Shown here: positions 33,875 to 42,729 of the stretch, piece by piece
Numbering within the stretch: position 1 is the stretch's first letter
Layout: every line of letters begins with the position of its first letter
NCBI RefSeq assembly: GCF_001514265.1
Contig: NZ_KQ949007.1
Location: 86,513-150,512, forward strand
DNA length: 64,000 nucleotides
Direction of reading: 5' to 3'
DNA from: Streptomyces resistomycificus
GTDB taxonomy: Bacteria; Actinomycetota; Actinomycetes; Streptomycetales; Streptomycetaceae
The notes under the pieces: generated by a model
Seen by the model: only the letters and a program-made list of their open reading frames with translations
Database searches by the model: none
What the model was told of the DNA's origin: nothing
Translations under genes and position numbers: made by a program

Positions 33875-34567
33875 ATGCGTATTCCGGCGCACTCGGTATG
33901 CACGGCGATCCGGGACGACATCGTCGCGGGTGTCTACGAGCGCGGGGGCCGGCTCACCGAGGAACTGCTCGCCCGCCGCTATGGCGTCTCCCGCGTCCCC
34001 GTCCGGGAGGCGCTGCGCACGCTGGAGGCGGAGGGCTTCGTGGTGACCCGGCGGCACGCGGGCGCGTGCGTCGCGGAACCCACCGAGCAGGAGGGTGCCG
34101 ACCTGCTGGAGATGCGCATGCTCCTGGAGCCGCTCGGCGCCTCCCGGGCCGCCCAGCGGCGCACCGAGGCCCATCTCAAGGTGCTGCGCGGTCTGGTCCG
34201 GCTGGGCCAGGAGCGGGCCAGGCGGGGCAACAGCGAGGATCTGCGCTCCCTGGGGAGCTGGTTCCACGAGACCCTCGCGCAGGCCTCGGGCAGCCCCGCG
34301 ATGACGGCTGTGCTGACCCAGCTGCGGCACAAGATCGCGTGGATGTACACGGTGGAGGCGCCGGCCGATCCCGCGGAGTCGTGGGCGGAGCACGGCGCGA
34401 TCGTGGACGCCGTGGCGCGCGGCGACGGGGAGCGGGCGCGGGCACTCACGGCGCTGCACACGGAACGCGCGACGGTCGCGCACCGCCTCCGCTTCGGCGG
34501 CGGGGAGCGGCCGGACCGTGTGAGGAACTCGCAACATCCCGTAAACATGTCGAGCCTGCGGCATTAA
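33875..34567 (+). CDS. GntR-family regulator (FadR-like)
   Basis: This 230-residue regulator has an N-terminal winged helix (about 8-72; LLARRYGVSRVPVREALRTL and a wing VTRRHAGACVAEP) and a C-terminal FCD helical ligand domain (about 80-215). ATG 33875 follows GGAGGTCGGTC; the frame is open upstream through AT-rich DNA that is more likely promoter. It is transcribed alone and converges on ptsH with a shared terminator. The effector and targets are unknown; neighbouring ptsH suggests, weakly, a carbon-related role. Confidence 0.82.
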   Translation: MRIPAHSVCTAIRDDIVAGVYERGGRLTEELLARRYGVSRVPVREALRTLEAEGFVVTRRHAGACVAEPTEQEGADLLEMRMLLEPLGASRAAQRRTEAHLKVLRGLVRLGQERARRGNSEDLRSLGSWFHETLAQASGSPAMTAVLTQLRHKIAWMYTVEAPADPAESWAEHGAIVDAVARGDGERARALTALHTERATVAHRLRFGGGERPDRVRNSQHPVNMSSLRH

Positions 34568-34636
34568 CACGGGCGCCGTATACAAAGAGGGGTAATTCGC
34601 GGGGGATTATTTCTGCTGCCCGAACACGGGAAATGC

Positions 34637-34670
34637 GAGGGGCTCGCCCGATAATTCGGGCGAGCCCCTC
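34637..34670. terminator. Bidirectional terminator between GntR gene and ptsH
   Basis: A perfect 14-bp stem, GAGGGGCTCGCCCG (34637-34650) with CGGGCGAGCCCCTC (34657-34670), has an AT-rich hexaloop. Confidence 0.9.
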
Positions 34671-34691
34671 GTCGTCACCTTAATTCGGTGT

Positions 34692-34973
34692 TCAGACGGT
34701 CTCGGGGAGTTCCTCGAGACCCTCGGCGACCAGCTTCGCCAGCCGGTCGAGGGCGGCGTCGGCGCCCTCGGCGTCGGAGGCGAGGACGATCTCCTCGCCG
34801 CCCTGGGCGCCCAGGCCGAGAACGGCCAGCATGGAGGCCGCGTTGACGGGGTTGCCGTCGGCCTTGGAGATCGTCACCGGGACACCTGCGGCCGTGGCGG
34901 CCCGGACGAAGATGGAAGCGGGGCGGGCGTGAAGGCCCTCGGCCCAGCCGACGTTGACGCGGCGCTCAGCCAT
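34692..34973 (-). CDS. ptsH: Phosphocarrier protein HPr of the PTS
   Basis: The 93-residue HPr accepts phosphate from enzyme I on His15 (GLHARPASIF) and passes it to sugar-specific EIIA domains. Ser47 (NAASMLAVLGLGA) aligns with the regulatory serine of Gram-positive HPr. Length and sequence are typical of streptomycete ptsH. ATG 34973; ribosome binding site GAAGGGCAGC. It is encoded alone, away from ptsI and crr, as in S. coelicolor. It is divergent from the acetyltransferase fusion gene and shares a terminator with the GntR gene. Confidence 0.96.
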   Translation of the reverse strand: MAERRVNVGWAEGLHARPASIFVRAATAAGVPVTISKADGNPVNAASMLAVLGLGAQGGEEIVLASDAEGADAALDRLAKLVAEGLEELPETV

Positions 34974-35139
34974 GTGATGCTGCCCTTCGGGGTATCAGGG
35001 TTGTCTAGACCAGTTTCCCATATCGTGAAGCATGCCCGGAGCGGTCCTTCGTCCCGCCCCTGCGTGTCGCCGGACCGCGGCCTCGGTCCGGCTTCTCGTC
35101 CTCCACAGACTGCCTCGCGCCGTTGTCGTACGCGAGCCG

Positions 35140-35145
35140 TACTCT
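35140..35145 (+). promoter_or_regulatory. Candidate -10 element, leaderless start
   Basis: TACTCT ends seven bases before ATG 35153 (GGGGCCC between). No matching -35 was found. The GGGG could also act as a weak ribosome binding site, so the leaderless call is tentative. Confidence 0.35.
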
Positions 35146-35152
35146 GGGGCCC

Positions 35153-38008
35153 ATGCAGACCTCGTCGGACCGGCACGAGTACCCCGCCCACTGGGAGGCC
35201 GACGTGGTGCTGCGCGACGGTGGCACGGCGCGCATCCGGCCCATCACCGTTGATGACGCCGATCGCCTCGTCAGCTTCTACGAGCAGGTGTCGGACGAGT
35301 CGAAGTACTACCGCTTCTTCGCGCCCTACCCTCGTCTGTCCGCCAAGGACGTCCACCGCTTCACGCACCACGACTTTGTGGACCGGGTGGGACTCGCGGC
35401 CACCATCGGCGGCGAGTTCATCGCCACCGTACGCTACGACCGCATCGGGGCCGACGGTATGCCCGCCTCGGCGCCCGCCGACGAGGCCGAGGTCGCCTTC
35501 CTCGTCCAGGACGCCCACCAGGGGCGCGGCGTCGCCTCCGCGCTCCTCGAACACATCGGGGCCGTCGCGCGCGAGCGCGGCATCCGGCGCTTCGCCGCCG
35601 AGGTGCTGCCCGCCAACAGCAAGATGATCAAGGTGTTCACGGACGCCGGCTACACCCAGAAGCGCAGCTTCGAGGACGGCGTCGTCCGCCTCGAGTTCGA
35701 CCTGGAGCCAACGGACCGCTCGCTCGCCGTGCAGTACGCGCGGGAACAGCGCGCCGAGGGGCGGTCCGTGCAGCGGCTGCTCATGCCGGGGTCCGTCGCC
35801 GTGGTCGGAGTCGGCCGTACGCCCGGCGGCGTGGGCCGCAGCGTCCTCGACAACCTCAGGGACGCCGGGTTCACCGGCCGGCTCCACGCCGTGAACAAGG
35901 CCCTTCCCGACGGGCAGAAGGAAGTGGACGGCGTGCCCGCGTACCGGTCGGTGCGGGACATCGACGGGCCCGTCGACCTCGCGGTCGTCGCCGTGCCCGC
36001 GGAGCGCGTCCCCGAAGTCGTCGCCGACTGCGGCGCGCACGGCGTGCAGGGACTGGTCGTGCTCTCCGCCGGGTACGCCGAGAGCGGGCCCGAGGGCCGG
36101 GAGCGCCAGCGTGAACTGGTCCGGCACGCGCGCGCGTTCGGCATGCGGATCATCGGGCCGAACGCGTTCGGGATCATCAACACCTCGCCAGACGTCCGGC
36201 TGAACGCCTCGCTGGCGCCACAGATGCCCCGGCCGGGCCGGATCGGGCTGTTCGCCCAGTCCGGCGCGATCGGCATCGCCCTGCTCTCCCGGCTGCACCG
36301 GCGCGGCGGCGGGGTGACAGGGGTGACGGGGGTGTCCACCTTCGTCTCGTCCGGCAACCGGGCCGACGTGTCCGGCAACGACGTCCTTCAGTACTGGTAC
36401 GACGACCCCGACACCGACGTCGCGCTGATGTACCTGGAATCCATCGGCAACCCGCGCAAGTTCACCCGGCTCGCGCGGCGCACGGCGGCCGCGAAACCGC
36501 TGGTCGTGGTGCAGGGCGCACGGCACGGGGGAGCGGCACCGCAGGGCCACGCCGTGCGGGCGACGCGGCTGCCGCACGCCACCGTGAGCGCGCTGCTGCG
36601 GCAGGCCGGGGTGATCCGGGTCGACACGATCACCGAGCTGGTCGACGTGGGGCTGCTGCTCGCGCGCCAGCCGCTGCCGGCCGGGGCCCGGGTGGCGATC
36701 CTCGGGAACTCCGAGTCGCTGGGGCTGCTGACGTACGACGCCTGCCTCGCCGAGGGGCTCAGGCCGCTGCCGCCGCTGGACCTGACGACGGCGGCGGCGC
36801 CGGAGGACTTCCACCGGGCGTTGTCCCGGGCCCTGGCGGACGACGCGTGCGACGCGGTGGTCGTCACGGCGATCCCGGCGGTGGGGGAGGAGACCGCCGA
36901 CGACGCGGACGCGGCCCTGGCCAAGGCGCTGAGGTCGGCCGCGGAGCGAGTCCCGGGAAAGCCGGTCCTGGTGGTGCACGTGGAACTGGGCGGACTGGGA
37001 GAGGCGTTGTCGGCCGCGGCCAGCACCGCACCGCAGGCGAGTGCGCCGGCGCCCGCGGTCGGACGTGACCACCCCTTCCGCGCGCTGGACCGGCTGGCCG
37101 CGAAGGCGGAGACGGTCGGCGACCCGCCCGCCCCCGAGAGCTGCTCCCGCCTCATCCCCGCCTACCCTGCTGCCGAACGCGCCGTCCGCGCCCTGGGCGA
37201 AGCCGTGAAGTACGCCCAGTGGCGGCGGGACGCGGCCGACCCCGGCAAGGTCCCCGAATACGACGACATCGACGAGAAGCGGGCCGCCGGCCTGATCGAA
37301 GGACTGCTGGCGCGAGGACAGGGGCTCACCCTCGGCACCGAGGAGACCTGCGAGCTCCTGGGCACGTACGGCGTGCACGTGCACCGCGCCCTGCCGGCCC
37401 GCTCCCCGCAGGACGCCCTCGCCGCCGCCGGCACCCTCGGCTACCCGGTCGCCCTCAAGGCCACCGCCCCGCACCTGCGACACCGCGCCGACCTGGGCGG
37501 CGTACGCCTGGATCTCGCGGACGAGGAGCAACTGCGCCGGGCCTACGCCGAGTTGACCGAGCTGTTCGGGACGCCGGAAGAGCTGCGGCCGGTGGTCCAG
37601 TCGATGGCGCCGCGCGGAGTCGACACCGTCATCAGGGCCGTCATCGACCCCGCGGCGGGGGCCGTCGTGTCGTTCGGACTCGCCGGTGCCGCCTCACAAC
37701 TGCTCGACGACATGGCGCACCGGCTGGTCCCGGTCACCGACCGGGACGCGACCTCCCTGATCCGGTCGATCCGCACCGCGCCCCTCCTGTTCGGCTGGCG
37801 CGGCTCGACGCCGGTCGACACCCCGGCCCTGGAGGAACTGCTGCAGCGCGTGTCCCGGCTGGTCGACGACCACCCGGAGGTCGTCGCGGTCACCCTGGAG
37901 CCGGTGGTCGTCGCCCCGCGCGGTCTGAGCGTCCTGGGCGCCACCGTGCGGCTCGCGCCTCCGCCCGCCCGCGACGACCTCGGCCCGAGGACACTTCCGG
38001 CGTACTGA
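35153..38008 (+). CDS. GNAT acetyltransferase fused to ADP-forming acyl-CoA synthetase-like domains (Pat type)
   Basis: This 951-residue protein has an N-terminal GNAT domain (about 15-165) with the acetyl-CoA motif DAHQGRGVASALLEH. It is followed by a CoA-binding Rossmann domain (VAVVGVGRTPGGVGRSVLDN from about 210), a succinyl-CoA-ligase-like region (LFAQSGAIGIALLSR) and a C-terminal ATP-grasp domain (about 730-945; LGYPVALKATAPHLRHR). This composition matches protein lysine acetyltransferases that switch off AMP-forming acyl-CoA synthetases. In enteric Pat the GNAT domain is C-terminal; here it is N-terminal. ATG 35153 is preferred over an in-frame start at 35123. It is divergent from ptsH. 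Confidence 0.87.
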   Translation: MQTSSDRHEYPAHWEADVVLRDGGTARIRPITVDDADRLVSFYEQVSDESKYYRFFAPYPRLSAKDVHRFTHHDFVDRVGLAATIGGEFIATVRYDRIGADGMPASAPADEAEVAFLVQDAHQGRGVASALLEHIGAVARERGIRRFAAEVLPANSKMIKVFTDAGYTQKRSFEDGVVRLEFDLEPTDRSLAVQYAREQRAEGRSVQRLLMPGSVAVVGVGRTPGGVGRSVLDNLRDAGFTGRLHAVNKALPDGQKEVDGVPAYRSVRDIDGPVDLAVVAVPAERVPEVVADCGAHGVQGLVVLSAGYAESGPEGRERQRELVRHARAFGMRIIGPNAFGIINTSPDVRLNASLAPQMPRPGRIGLFAQSGAIGIALLSRLHRRGGGVTGVTGVSTFVSSGNRADVSGNDVLQYWYDDPDTDVALMYLESIGNPRKFTRLARRTAAAKPLVVVQGARHGGAAPQGHAVRATRLPHATVSALLRQAGVIRVDTITELVDVGLLLARQPLPAGARVAILGNSESLGLLTYDACLAEGLRPLPPLDLTTAAAPEDFHRALSRALADDACDAVVVTAIPAVGEETADDADAALAKALRSAAERVPGKPVLVVHVELGGLGEALSAAASTAPQASAPAPAVGRDHPFRALDRLAAKAETVGDPPAPESCSRLIPAYPAAERAVRALGEAVKYAQWRRDAADPGKVPEYDDIDEKRAAGLIEGLLARGQGLTLGTEETCELLGTYGVHVHRALPARSPQDALAAAGTLGYPVALKATAPHLRHRADLGGVRLDLADEEQLRRAYAELTELFGTPEELRPVVQSMAPRGVDTVIRAVIDPAAGAVVSFGLAGAASQLLDDMAHRLVPVTDRDATSLIRSIRTAPLLFGWRGSTPVDTPALEELLQRVSRLVDDHPEVVAVTLEPVVVAPRGLSVLGATVRLAPPPARDDLGPRTLPAY

Positions 38009-38040
38009 TCCGACGTACTGATCCGGAGTACTGATCCGGA
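38002..38040. repeat. Three tandem 13-base repeats at a gene end
   Basis: GTACTGATCCG(G)A starts at 38002, 38015 and 38028, then GTAC again at 38041. The first copy contains the stop of the acetyltransferase fusion. The 13-base period places TGA in all three frames. Confidence 0.85.
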
Positions 38041-38105
38041 GTACCGAGGGGGACGGAGACCGACCAGGACCGCCGTGAGCGTGCCTCGCAGTCAGTGGGT
38101 CCCCG

Positions 38106-38111
38106 TAGGAT
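38106..38111 (+). promoter_or_regulatory. Candidate -10 element, leaderless start
   Basis: TAGGAT ends seven bases before ATG 38119 and no ribosome binding site is seen between them. Confidence 0.45.
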
Positions 38112-38118
38112 GGACGTC

Positions 38119-38706
38119 ATGGCCAAGACCAGTACGACGACCCAGGGGCTGCGAGCGGCGATCGAACGCAGCGGCTACTACCCGGCCCTCGTGGCCGAGG
38201 CGGTGGAGGCCGCCGTGGGCGGCGACACCATCCGGTCGTACCTGGTCCACCAGGAGACGACGTTCGACCAGAACGAGGTGCGGCGGCACGTGACCGTCCT
38301 CGTCCTCACCGGCAACCGCTTCATCGTCAGCCACACCGACGAGCAGGCGGCGGACACCACCTCGCCGACGCCGTACACCACCACCTCCACCGAGTCCGTG
38401 AAGCTCGGCCGGATCTCGTCGGTCGTGGTCAGCCGCGTGGTCGCCAACCCCGAGCAGTACGTGCCGGGCACCCTCCCCCGGGAGGTCGTGCTGACCATCG
38501 GCTGGGGCGCGGTGTCCCGCATCGACCTGGAGCCCGCGGCCTGCGGCGACCCTAACTGCGAGGCCGACCACGGCTACACAGGCAGCTCCACGGCGGACGA
38601 CCTGAGCCTGCGCGTGAGCGAGGCGGGTGACGGCCCCGAGACGGTGCGCCAGGCGCTCGCCTTCGCGCAGGCCATCTCCGAGGCGACCGCGGACGTCACC
38701 CGCTGA
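38119..38706 (+). CDS. DUF5998 family protein
   Basis: This 195-residue cytoplasmic protein begins MAKTSTTTQGLRAAIERSGYYP and contains DTIRSYLVHQETTFDQNEVR and RHVTVLVLTGNRFIVSHTDE, characteristic of an actinobacterial family without assigned function. A late CGDPNCEADHGYTG segment could bind metal. ATG 38119 is favoured by a -10 box at the right spacing; ATG 38110 is the alternative. Its stop overlaps the start of the phosphodiesterase gene by one base (TGATG), so the two form an operon and may act together. Confidence 0.78.
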   Translation: MAKTSTTTQGLRAAIERSGYYPALVAEAVEAAVGGDTIRSYLVHQETTFDQNEVRRHVTVLVLTGNRFIVSHTDEQAADTTSPTPYTTTSTESVKLGRISSVVVSRVVANPEQYVPGTLPREVVLTIGWGAVSRIDLEPAACGDPNCEADHGYTGSSTADDLSLRVSEAGDGPETVRQALAFAQAISEATADVTR

Positions 38707-39905
38707 TGGCACAGCCCGCCTCGGACTGGGACCACCCGCAGCCGCTCGCCCCCGCCTCCGCGCCCGCCCCCGAGTACGGCAGTGGCTCCCTCGCCGACCT
38801 GCTGCCCACGCTCGCCGCGGGCATGGCCGTGCCGGGAGTCAGCGCCGCCATCCCCGAACTCGCGCCCGCCGACCGCAACTGCGTGTTCCTGATCGACGGC
38901 CTCGGCTGGGAACAGCTGCGGGCGCACCCGGACGAGGCGCCCTTCATGACCTCGCTCCTCGGCAGCTCGCGCGGTGGCACCGGCCGGCCCCTCACCACCG
39001 GCTTCCCGGCCACCACCGCGACCTCCCTCGCCTCCGTCGGCACCGGCCGCCCGCCCGGCGCCCATGGCCTGCCCGGCTACACCGTGCGCAATCCGGACAC
39101 CGGCGAGCTGATGAACCAGCTGCGCTGGCAGCCGTGGACGGCGCCGGCGGTCTGGCAGCCGTACCCCACGGTCTTCCAGCTGGCACACGAGGCGGGGGTG
39201 CACGCCGCCCAGGTGTCCTCCCCGACCTTCGCGAACACCCCGCTGACCAAGGTCGCGCTCAGCGGGGGAACGTTCCACGGGCGGCTGTCCGGTGAGGACC
39301 GGATGGATCTCGCGGCCGAGCAACTGGGCGCCGCCGACCGCTCCCTGATCTACACCTACTACGCCGAACTCGACGGCGCCGGGCACCGCTTCGGCGTCGA
39401 CTCGGACTCCTGGCGCGGCCAGCTCATGTACGTCGACCGGCTGGTCCAGCGGCTCGCCGAGCAGCTGCCGCCCCGCACCGCGCTCTACGTCACCGCCGAC
39501 CACGGCATGATCGACATCCCCTTCGACGAGCAGCACCGCATCGACTTCGACGAGGACTGGGAGTTGCGCGCCGGCGTCGCCCTGCTGGGCGGCGAGGGCC
39601 GCGCCCGCCACGTCTACGCGGTGCCGGGCGCCGAGAACGACGTGCTGACCTGCTGGCGCGAGGTCCTCGGCGAGCAGTTCTGGGTGGCCTCCAGGGACGA
39701 GGCGATCGCGGCGGGCTGGTTCGGCCGGCCCGACCAGATCGACGAGCGGGTGTACGGCAGGCTCGGCGACGTGATCGCAGCCGCCCGCGACGACGTCCTC
39801 ATCATCGCGTCGGAGCGGGAGCCCAAGGAGTCGGCGATGGTCGGCAACCACGGCTCGATGACTCCTGTCGAGCAACTGGTCCCGCTGCTCGAAGTACGCT
39901 CCTGA
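38706..39905 (+). CDS. Alkaline phosphatase-fold phosphodiesterase / nucleotide pyrophosphatase family
   Basis: This 399-residue member of the type I phosphodiesterase superfamily has first metal site FLIDGLGWEQL, a nucleophile region TTGFPATTATSLASVGTG (Thr in FPATTA), DGAGHRFG, TADHGMID and the late NHGSMTP. These are the standard metal-binding positions and predict a two-zinc phosphodiester or phosphate hydrolase. No signal peptide or membrane anchor is seen, so the site is probably cytoplasmic. It is translationally coupled to DUF5998. The natural substrate is unknown. Confidence 0.85.
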   Translation: MAQPASDWDHPQPLAPASAPAPEYGSGSLADLLPTLAAGMAVPGVSAAIPELAPADRNCVFLIDGLGWEQLRAHPDEAPFMTSLLGSSRGGTGRPLTTGFPATTATSLASVGTGRPPGAHGLPGYTVRNPDTGELMNQLRWQPWTAPAVWQPYPTVFQLAHEAGVHAAQVSSPTFANTPLTKVALSGGTFHGRLSGEDRMDLAAEQLGAADRSLIYTYYAELDGAGHRFGVDSDSWRGQLMYVDRLVQRLAEQLPPRTALYVTADHGMIDIPFDEQHRIDFDEDWELRAGVALLGGEGRARHVYAVPGAENDVLTCWREVLGEQFWVASRDEAIAAGWFGRPDQIDERVYGRLGDVIAAARDDVLIIASEREPKESAMVGNHGSMTPVEQLVPLLEVRS

Positions 39906-39954
39906 CGCCGTCAGACCACTCCCTTCCCCCGATCCGAAAGGTGCTCGACTCACC

Positions 39955-40605
39955 ATGTCCGAGCTGGTGTTCTTCTCCGGAACGATGGACTGCGGGAAGT
40001 CCACGCTGGCTCTCCAGATCGAGCACAACCGTTCGGCGAGGGGACTGCAGGGCCTGATCTTCACCCGGGACGACCGTGCGGGCGAGGGGAAGCTCTCCTC
40101 ACGGCTCGGTCTGGTGACCGACGCGGTCGAGGCAGGGCCGGGCATGGACCTGTACGCCTATGTCGTCGACCGGGTGTCGCACGGCGGCAGGGTCGACTAC
40201 CTGATCGTGGACGAGGCGCAGTTCCTGGCGCAGGAGCAGATCGATCAGCTGGCACGCGTCGTGGACGACCTGAACCTCGATGTCTACGCCTTCGGCATCA
40301 CCACCGACTTCCGCACGAAGCTCTTCCCGGGCTCGCGGCGGCTGATCGAGCTGGCGGACCGGATAGAGACGCTCCAGGTGGAGGCGATGTGCTGGTGTGG
40401 GGCGCGGGCCACGCACAACGCCCGCACGGTGGGCGGCGAGATGGTGGTGGAGGGCGAGCAGGTCGTGGTCGGTGACGTCAGCGGCCTCGCCGCGGAGGTC
40501 GGCTACGAGGTGTTGTGCCGGCGCCACCACCGTCGCCGTATGACGAGCGCCTCCGCCCACGCCGGCGCGCTCTCGCCGGACGTCCTGCCGGTCGGCCCCG
40601 CCTGA
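39955..40605 (+). CDS. tdk: Thymidine kinase (type II)
   Basis: The 216-residue type II thymidine kinase phosphorylates thymidine in the salvage pathway. It has P-loop GTMDCGKST (9-17), catalytic Glu87 in DEAQF (86-90), the lasso-type loop and a zinc site from Cys146, Cys148 (MCWCGARAT), Cys188 and probably His191 (CRRHH). The C-terminal 20 residues are not conserved. ATG 39955 lies 49 bases after the phosphodiesterase stop, so it may be the last gene of that operon. The site GAAAGGTG is 12 or so bases upstream and rather distant. Confidence 0.95.
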   Translation: MSELVFFSGTMDCGKSTLALQIEHNRSARGLQGLIFTRDDRAGEGKLSSRLGLVTDAVEAGPGMDLYAYVVDRVSHGGRVDYLIVDEAQFLAQEQIDQLARVVDDLNLDVYAFGITTDFRTKLFPGSRRLIELADRIETLQVEAMCWCGARATHNARTVGGEMVVEGEQVVVGDVSGLAAEVGYEVLCRRHHRRRMTSASAHAGALSPDVLPVGPA

Positions 40606-40648
40606 GCGTCGGCGGCCGTCAGGCCGTCGTGCGCAGCCGGGGCTTCCC

Positions 40649-41452
40649 TCAACGCGGGCCCTGGATCAGTGCGAACCGGGCACCTTCCGGGTCCGCAACC
40701 GTCGCCACCCTGCCGTGGGCGCTGTCATGCGGTGGCTGCAGGACGTGGCCGCCGAGGTCCACCACGAGGGCGGCCGCGCCGTCCGCGTCGGCGACCTCGA
40801 AGTACGTCATCCAGTGCGGCCCCCGGTCCCGGGGCAGGGCGCTTCCCACGCCGTGGATGCCGGCGACGGGGCGGCCCGCGAGGTGCAGGGTCGCGTAGTC
40901 GAGTTCGGCGGACACCACCGGCTCCCCCTCGTGTCCGAACACCGTCTCGTAGAACTTGGCGACGCTCACTGACTCGAAGGTCAGCAGCTCGTGCCAGGCC
41001 GGCGTGCCCGGGACGCCGGCGATGGACGTGCCGAGGTGGGCCGCCGCCTGCCACACACCGAAGACCGCGCCCGCCGGGTCGGACCCGATCAGCAGCCGGC
41101 CGGCGTCACCCGCCTCCAGCGGCCCCACTCCGATCGTGCCACCACACAGCCGTACCGTTTCGGCCGTCTGGTCCACGTCGTCCGAGGCGAGATAGGGCGT
41201 CCAGGCGATGGGCAGGTGGCGGTCGGGCGGCAGCTGACCGATCCCGGCCACCTCCTGGCCGTCGAGCAGGGCCCGGACGTAGGGGCCGAGCTGCTGCGGG
41301 CCGGGCTGGAACTCCCAGCCGAACAGCGAGCCGTAGAACTCCTGGGTCGCGGCCATCCCGTGCACCATCAGACTCACCCAGCAGGGCGCGCCGGGCACGT
41401 GCCGGGCGTGTGTCCCGCCGTTCGGGCCGGCCGACCCCCTTGCCTCGGTCAT
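40649..41452 (-). CDS. VOC (glyoxalase/bleomycin-resistance fold) protein with tandem domains
   Basis: The 267-residue protein has two vicinal-oxygen-chelate modules (about 22-135 and 150-265): PCWVSLMVHGMAATQEFYGS opens the first and PAWHELLTFESVSVAKFYET the second. Such tandem VOC proteins in streptomycetes are generally annotated as hydroxylases or resistance-type proteins without proof. Metal ligands are only partly evident, so catalysis is uncertain. ATG 41452 has GAGAGGTGACG upstream; the longer frame to 41545 lacks homology. It converges on the thymidine kinase gene with no obvious terminator between. Confidence 0.8.
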   Translation of the reverse strand: MTEARGSAGPNGGTHARHVPGAPCWVSLMVHGMAATQEFYGSLFGWEFQPGPQQLGPYVRALLDGQEVAGIGQLPPDRHLPIAWTPYLASDDVDQTAETVRLCGGTIGVGPLEAGDAGRLLIGSDPAGAVFGVWQAAAHLGTSIAGVPGTPAWHELLTFESVSVAKFYETVFGHEGEPVVSAELDYATLHLAGRPVAGIHGVGSALPRDRGPHWMTYFEVADADGAAALVVDLGGHVLQPPHDSAHGRVATVADPEGARFALIQGPR

Positions 41453-41745
41453 CGTCACCTCTCCTCGGCGCCTCGCGGTGCCGTGTCGCTTCCGCTCTGA
41501 CGGACCCCTGCCGATGCTCGCACCCGTGGTGGTGCCATGCCCCACGGGCGCGCCGCCGTGTACCGGCCCGTGACCGGAGAACCACGCCCTGCGGCCTCGT
41601 CGGCGTGTCCCGGCGATGACCGCCGGGCGGCGATCGGCTGTACAGCATGTGCCCGATCCAGTACGCCTCGTGATCGAGCCTGTCCGGCCGAGCAGAGTAG
41701 CCGGACATGAACGATGCGGCCACCCCGTGCGCGAGGATGGTGGCC

Positions 41746-42597
41746 ATGAACGCCATCATCTCCGCATCCGAACTCACGAGCGACCTGGCGTCGGACAACC
41801 CGCCGGTCCTGCTCGACGTCCGTTGGCAGCTGAGCCTGGCCAAGGCCGCCGGGGAGCCGTCGTTCGACGGCCGCGCCGAGTACGCGGCGGGGCACATCCC
41901 CGGTGCCGTCTACGTCGACCTGGACCGGGAGCTCGCCGGGCCGCCCGGGGCCGGCGGCCGGCACCCGCTGCCGGACGTCGCGGAGTTCGGCGCCGCCATG
42001 CGCCGGGCGGGCGTCTCGTCCGCCGCCCCGGTGGTCGTCTACGACGGTGGACAGGGCTGGGCGGCCGCCCGGGCCTGGTGGCTCCTGCGCTGGACGGGTC
42101 ACCCGGACGTGCGGGTCCTCGACGGCGGGTTGCCGGCGTGGGAGGGCGAACTGTCGGTGGACACGCCGCAGCCGGCCGCCGGGGACTTCCGGCCGACGCC
42201 GACTTCGGCCGGCCTGCTCGACGCGGACGGCGCGGCCGCGCTGGCGCGCTCCGGCGTACTCCTTGACGCGCGGGCGGGGGAGCGCTACCGAGGTGACGTG
42301 GAGCCGATCGACCGGGTCGGCGGGCACATCCCGGGCGCGGTCTCGGCGCCCACCACGGACAACGTGGCGCCGGGCGGCCGCTTCCTGCCCGCCCAGGAGC
42401 TGGGCGCCCGCTTCAAGGCACTGGGCGCGTCCGACGGCTCGCAGGTCGGCGTCTACTGCGGCTCGGGCGTCTCGGGTGCCCACGAGGTGCTCGCGCTGGC
42501 CGTCGCGGGCATCCCGGCAGCGCTGTACGTCGGTTCCTGGTCGGAGTGGTCCTCGGATCCCTCGCGTCCGGTCGCCGTGGGGCCCGACCCTCAGTAG
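41746..42597 (+). CDS. Thiosulfate/3-mercaptopyruvate sulfurtransferase (tandem rhodanese)
   Basis: The 283-residue protein has two rhodanese domains. The inactive N-terminal one has LLDVRW and AGHIPGAVYVDLDRE, and the catalytic C-terminal one has LLDARAGERYRG, HIPGAVSAPT and Cys238 in VYCGSGVSGAHE. The CGSGVSG loop is typical of mercaptopyruvate/thiosulfate sulfurtransferases, which move sulfane sulfur to thiol acceptors or cyanide. ATG 41746 was chosen because GAGGATGG lies just upstream and homology begins there; ATG 41707 is an alternative. It is convergent with sepH. Confidence 0.9.
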   Translation: MNAIISASELTSDLASDNPPVLLDVRWQLSLAKAAGEPSFDGRAEYAAGHIPGAVYVDLDRELAGPPGAGGRHPLPDVAEFGAAMRRAGVSSAAPVVVYDGGQGWAAARAWWLLRWTGHPDVRVLDGGLPAWEGELSVDTPQPAAGDFRPTPTSAGLLDADGAAALARSGVLLDARAGERYRGDVEPIDRVGGHIPGAVSAPTTDNVAPGGRFLPAQELGARFKALGASDGSQVGVYCGSGVSGAHEVLALAVAGIPAALYVGSWSEWSSDPSRPVAVGPDPQ

Positions 42598-42623
42598 GCA
42601 TCCCCGGGGCAGGCGCACGGCGA

Positions 42624-42654
42624 GAGGGCCCGCGTCCGGTGGGCGCGGGCCCTC
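42624..42654. terminator. Terminator between sulfurtransferase gene and sepH
   Basis: A perfect 11-bp stem, GAGGGCCCGCG (42624-42634) with CGCGGGCCCTC (42644-42654), has a 9-base loop. Confidence 0.85.
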
Positions 42655-42729
42655 GTGAGCCTCGTACTGAACGCCGTAGGGCGGAACTTCGTACACAAGG
42701 TCGTACGGTGAACCACGCCTACGACCGGG

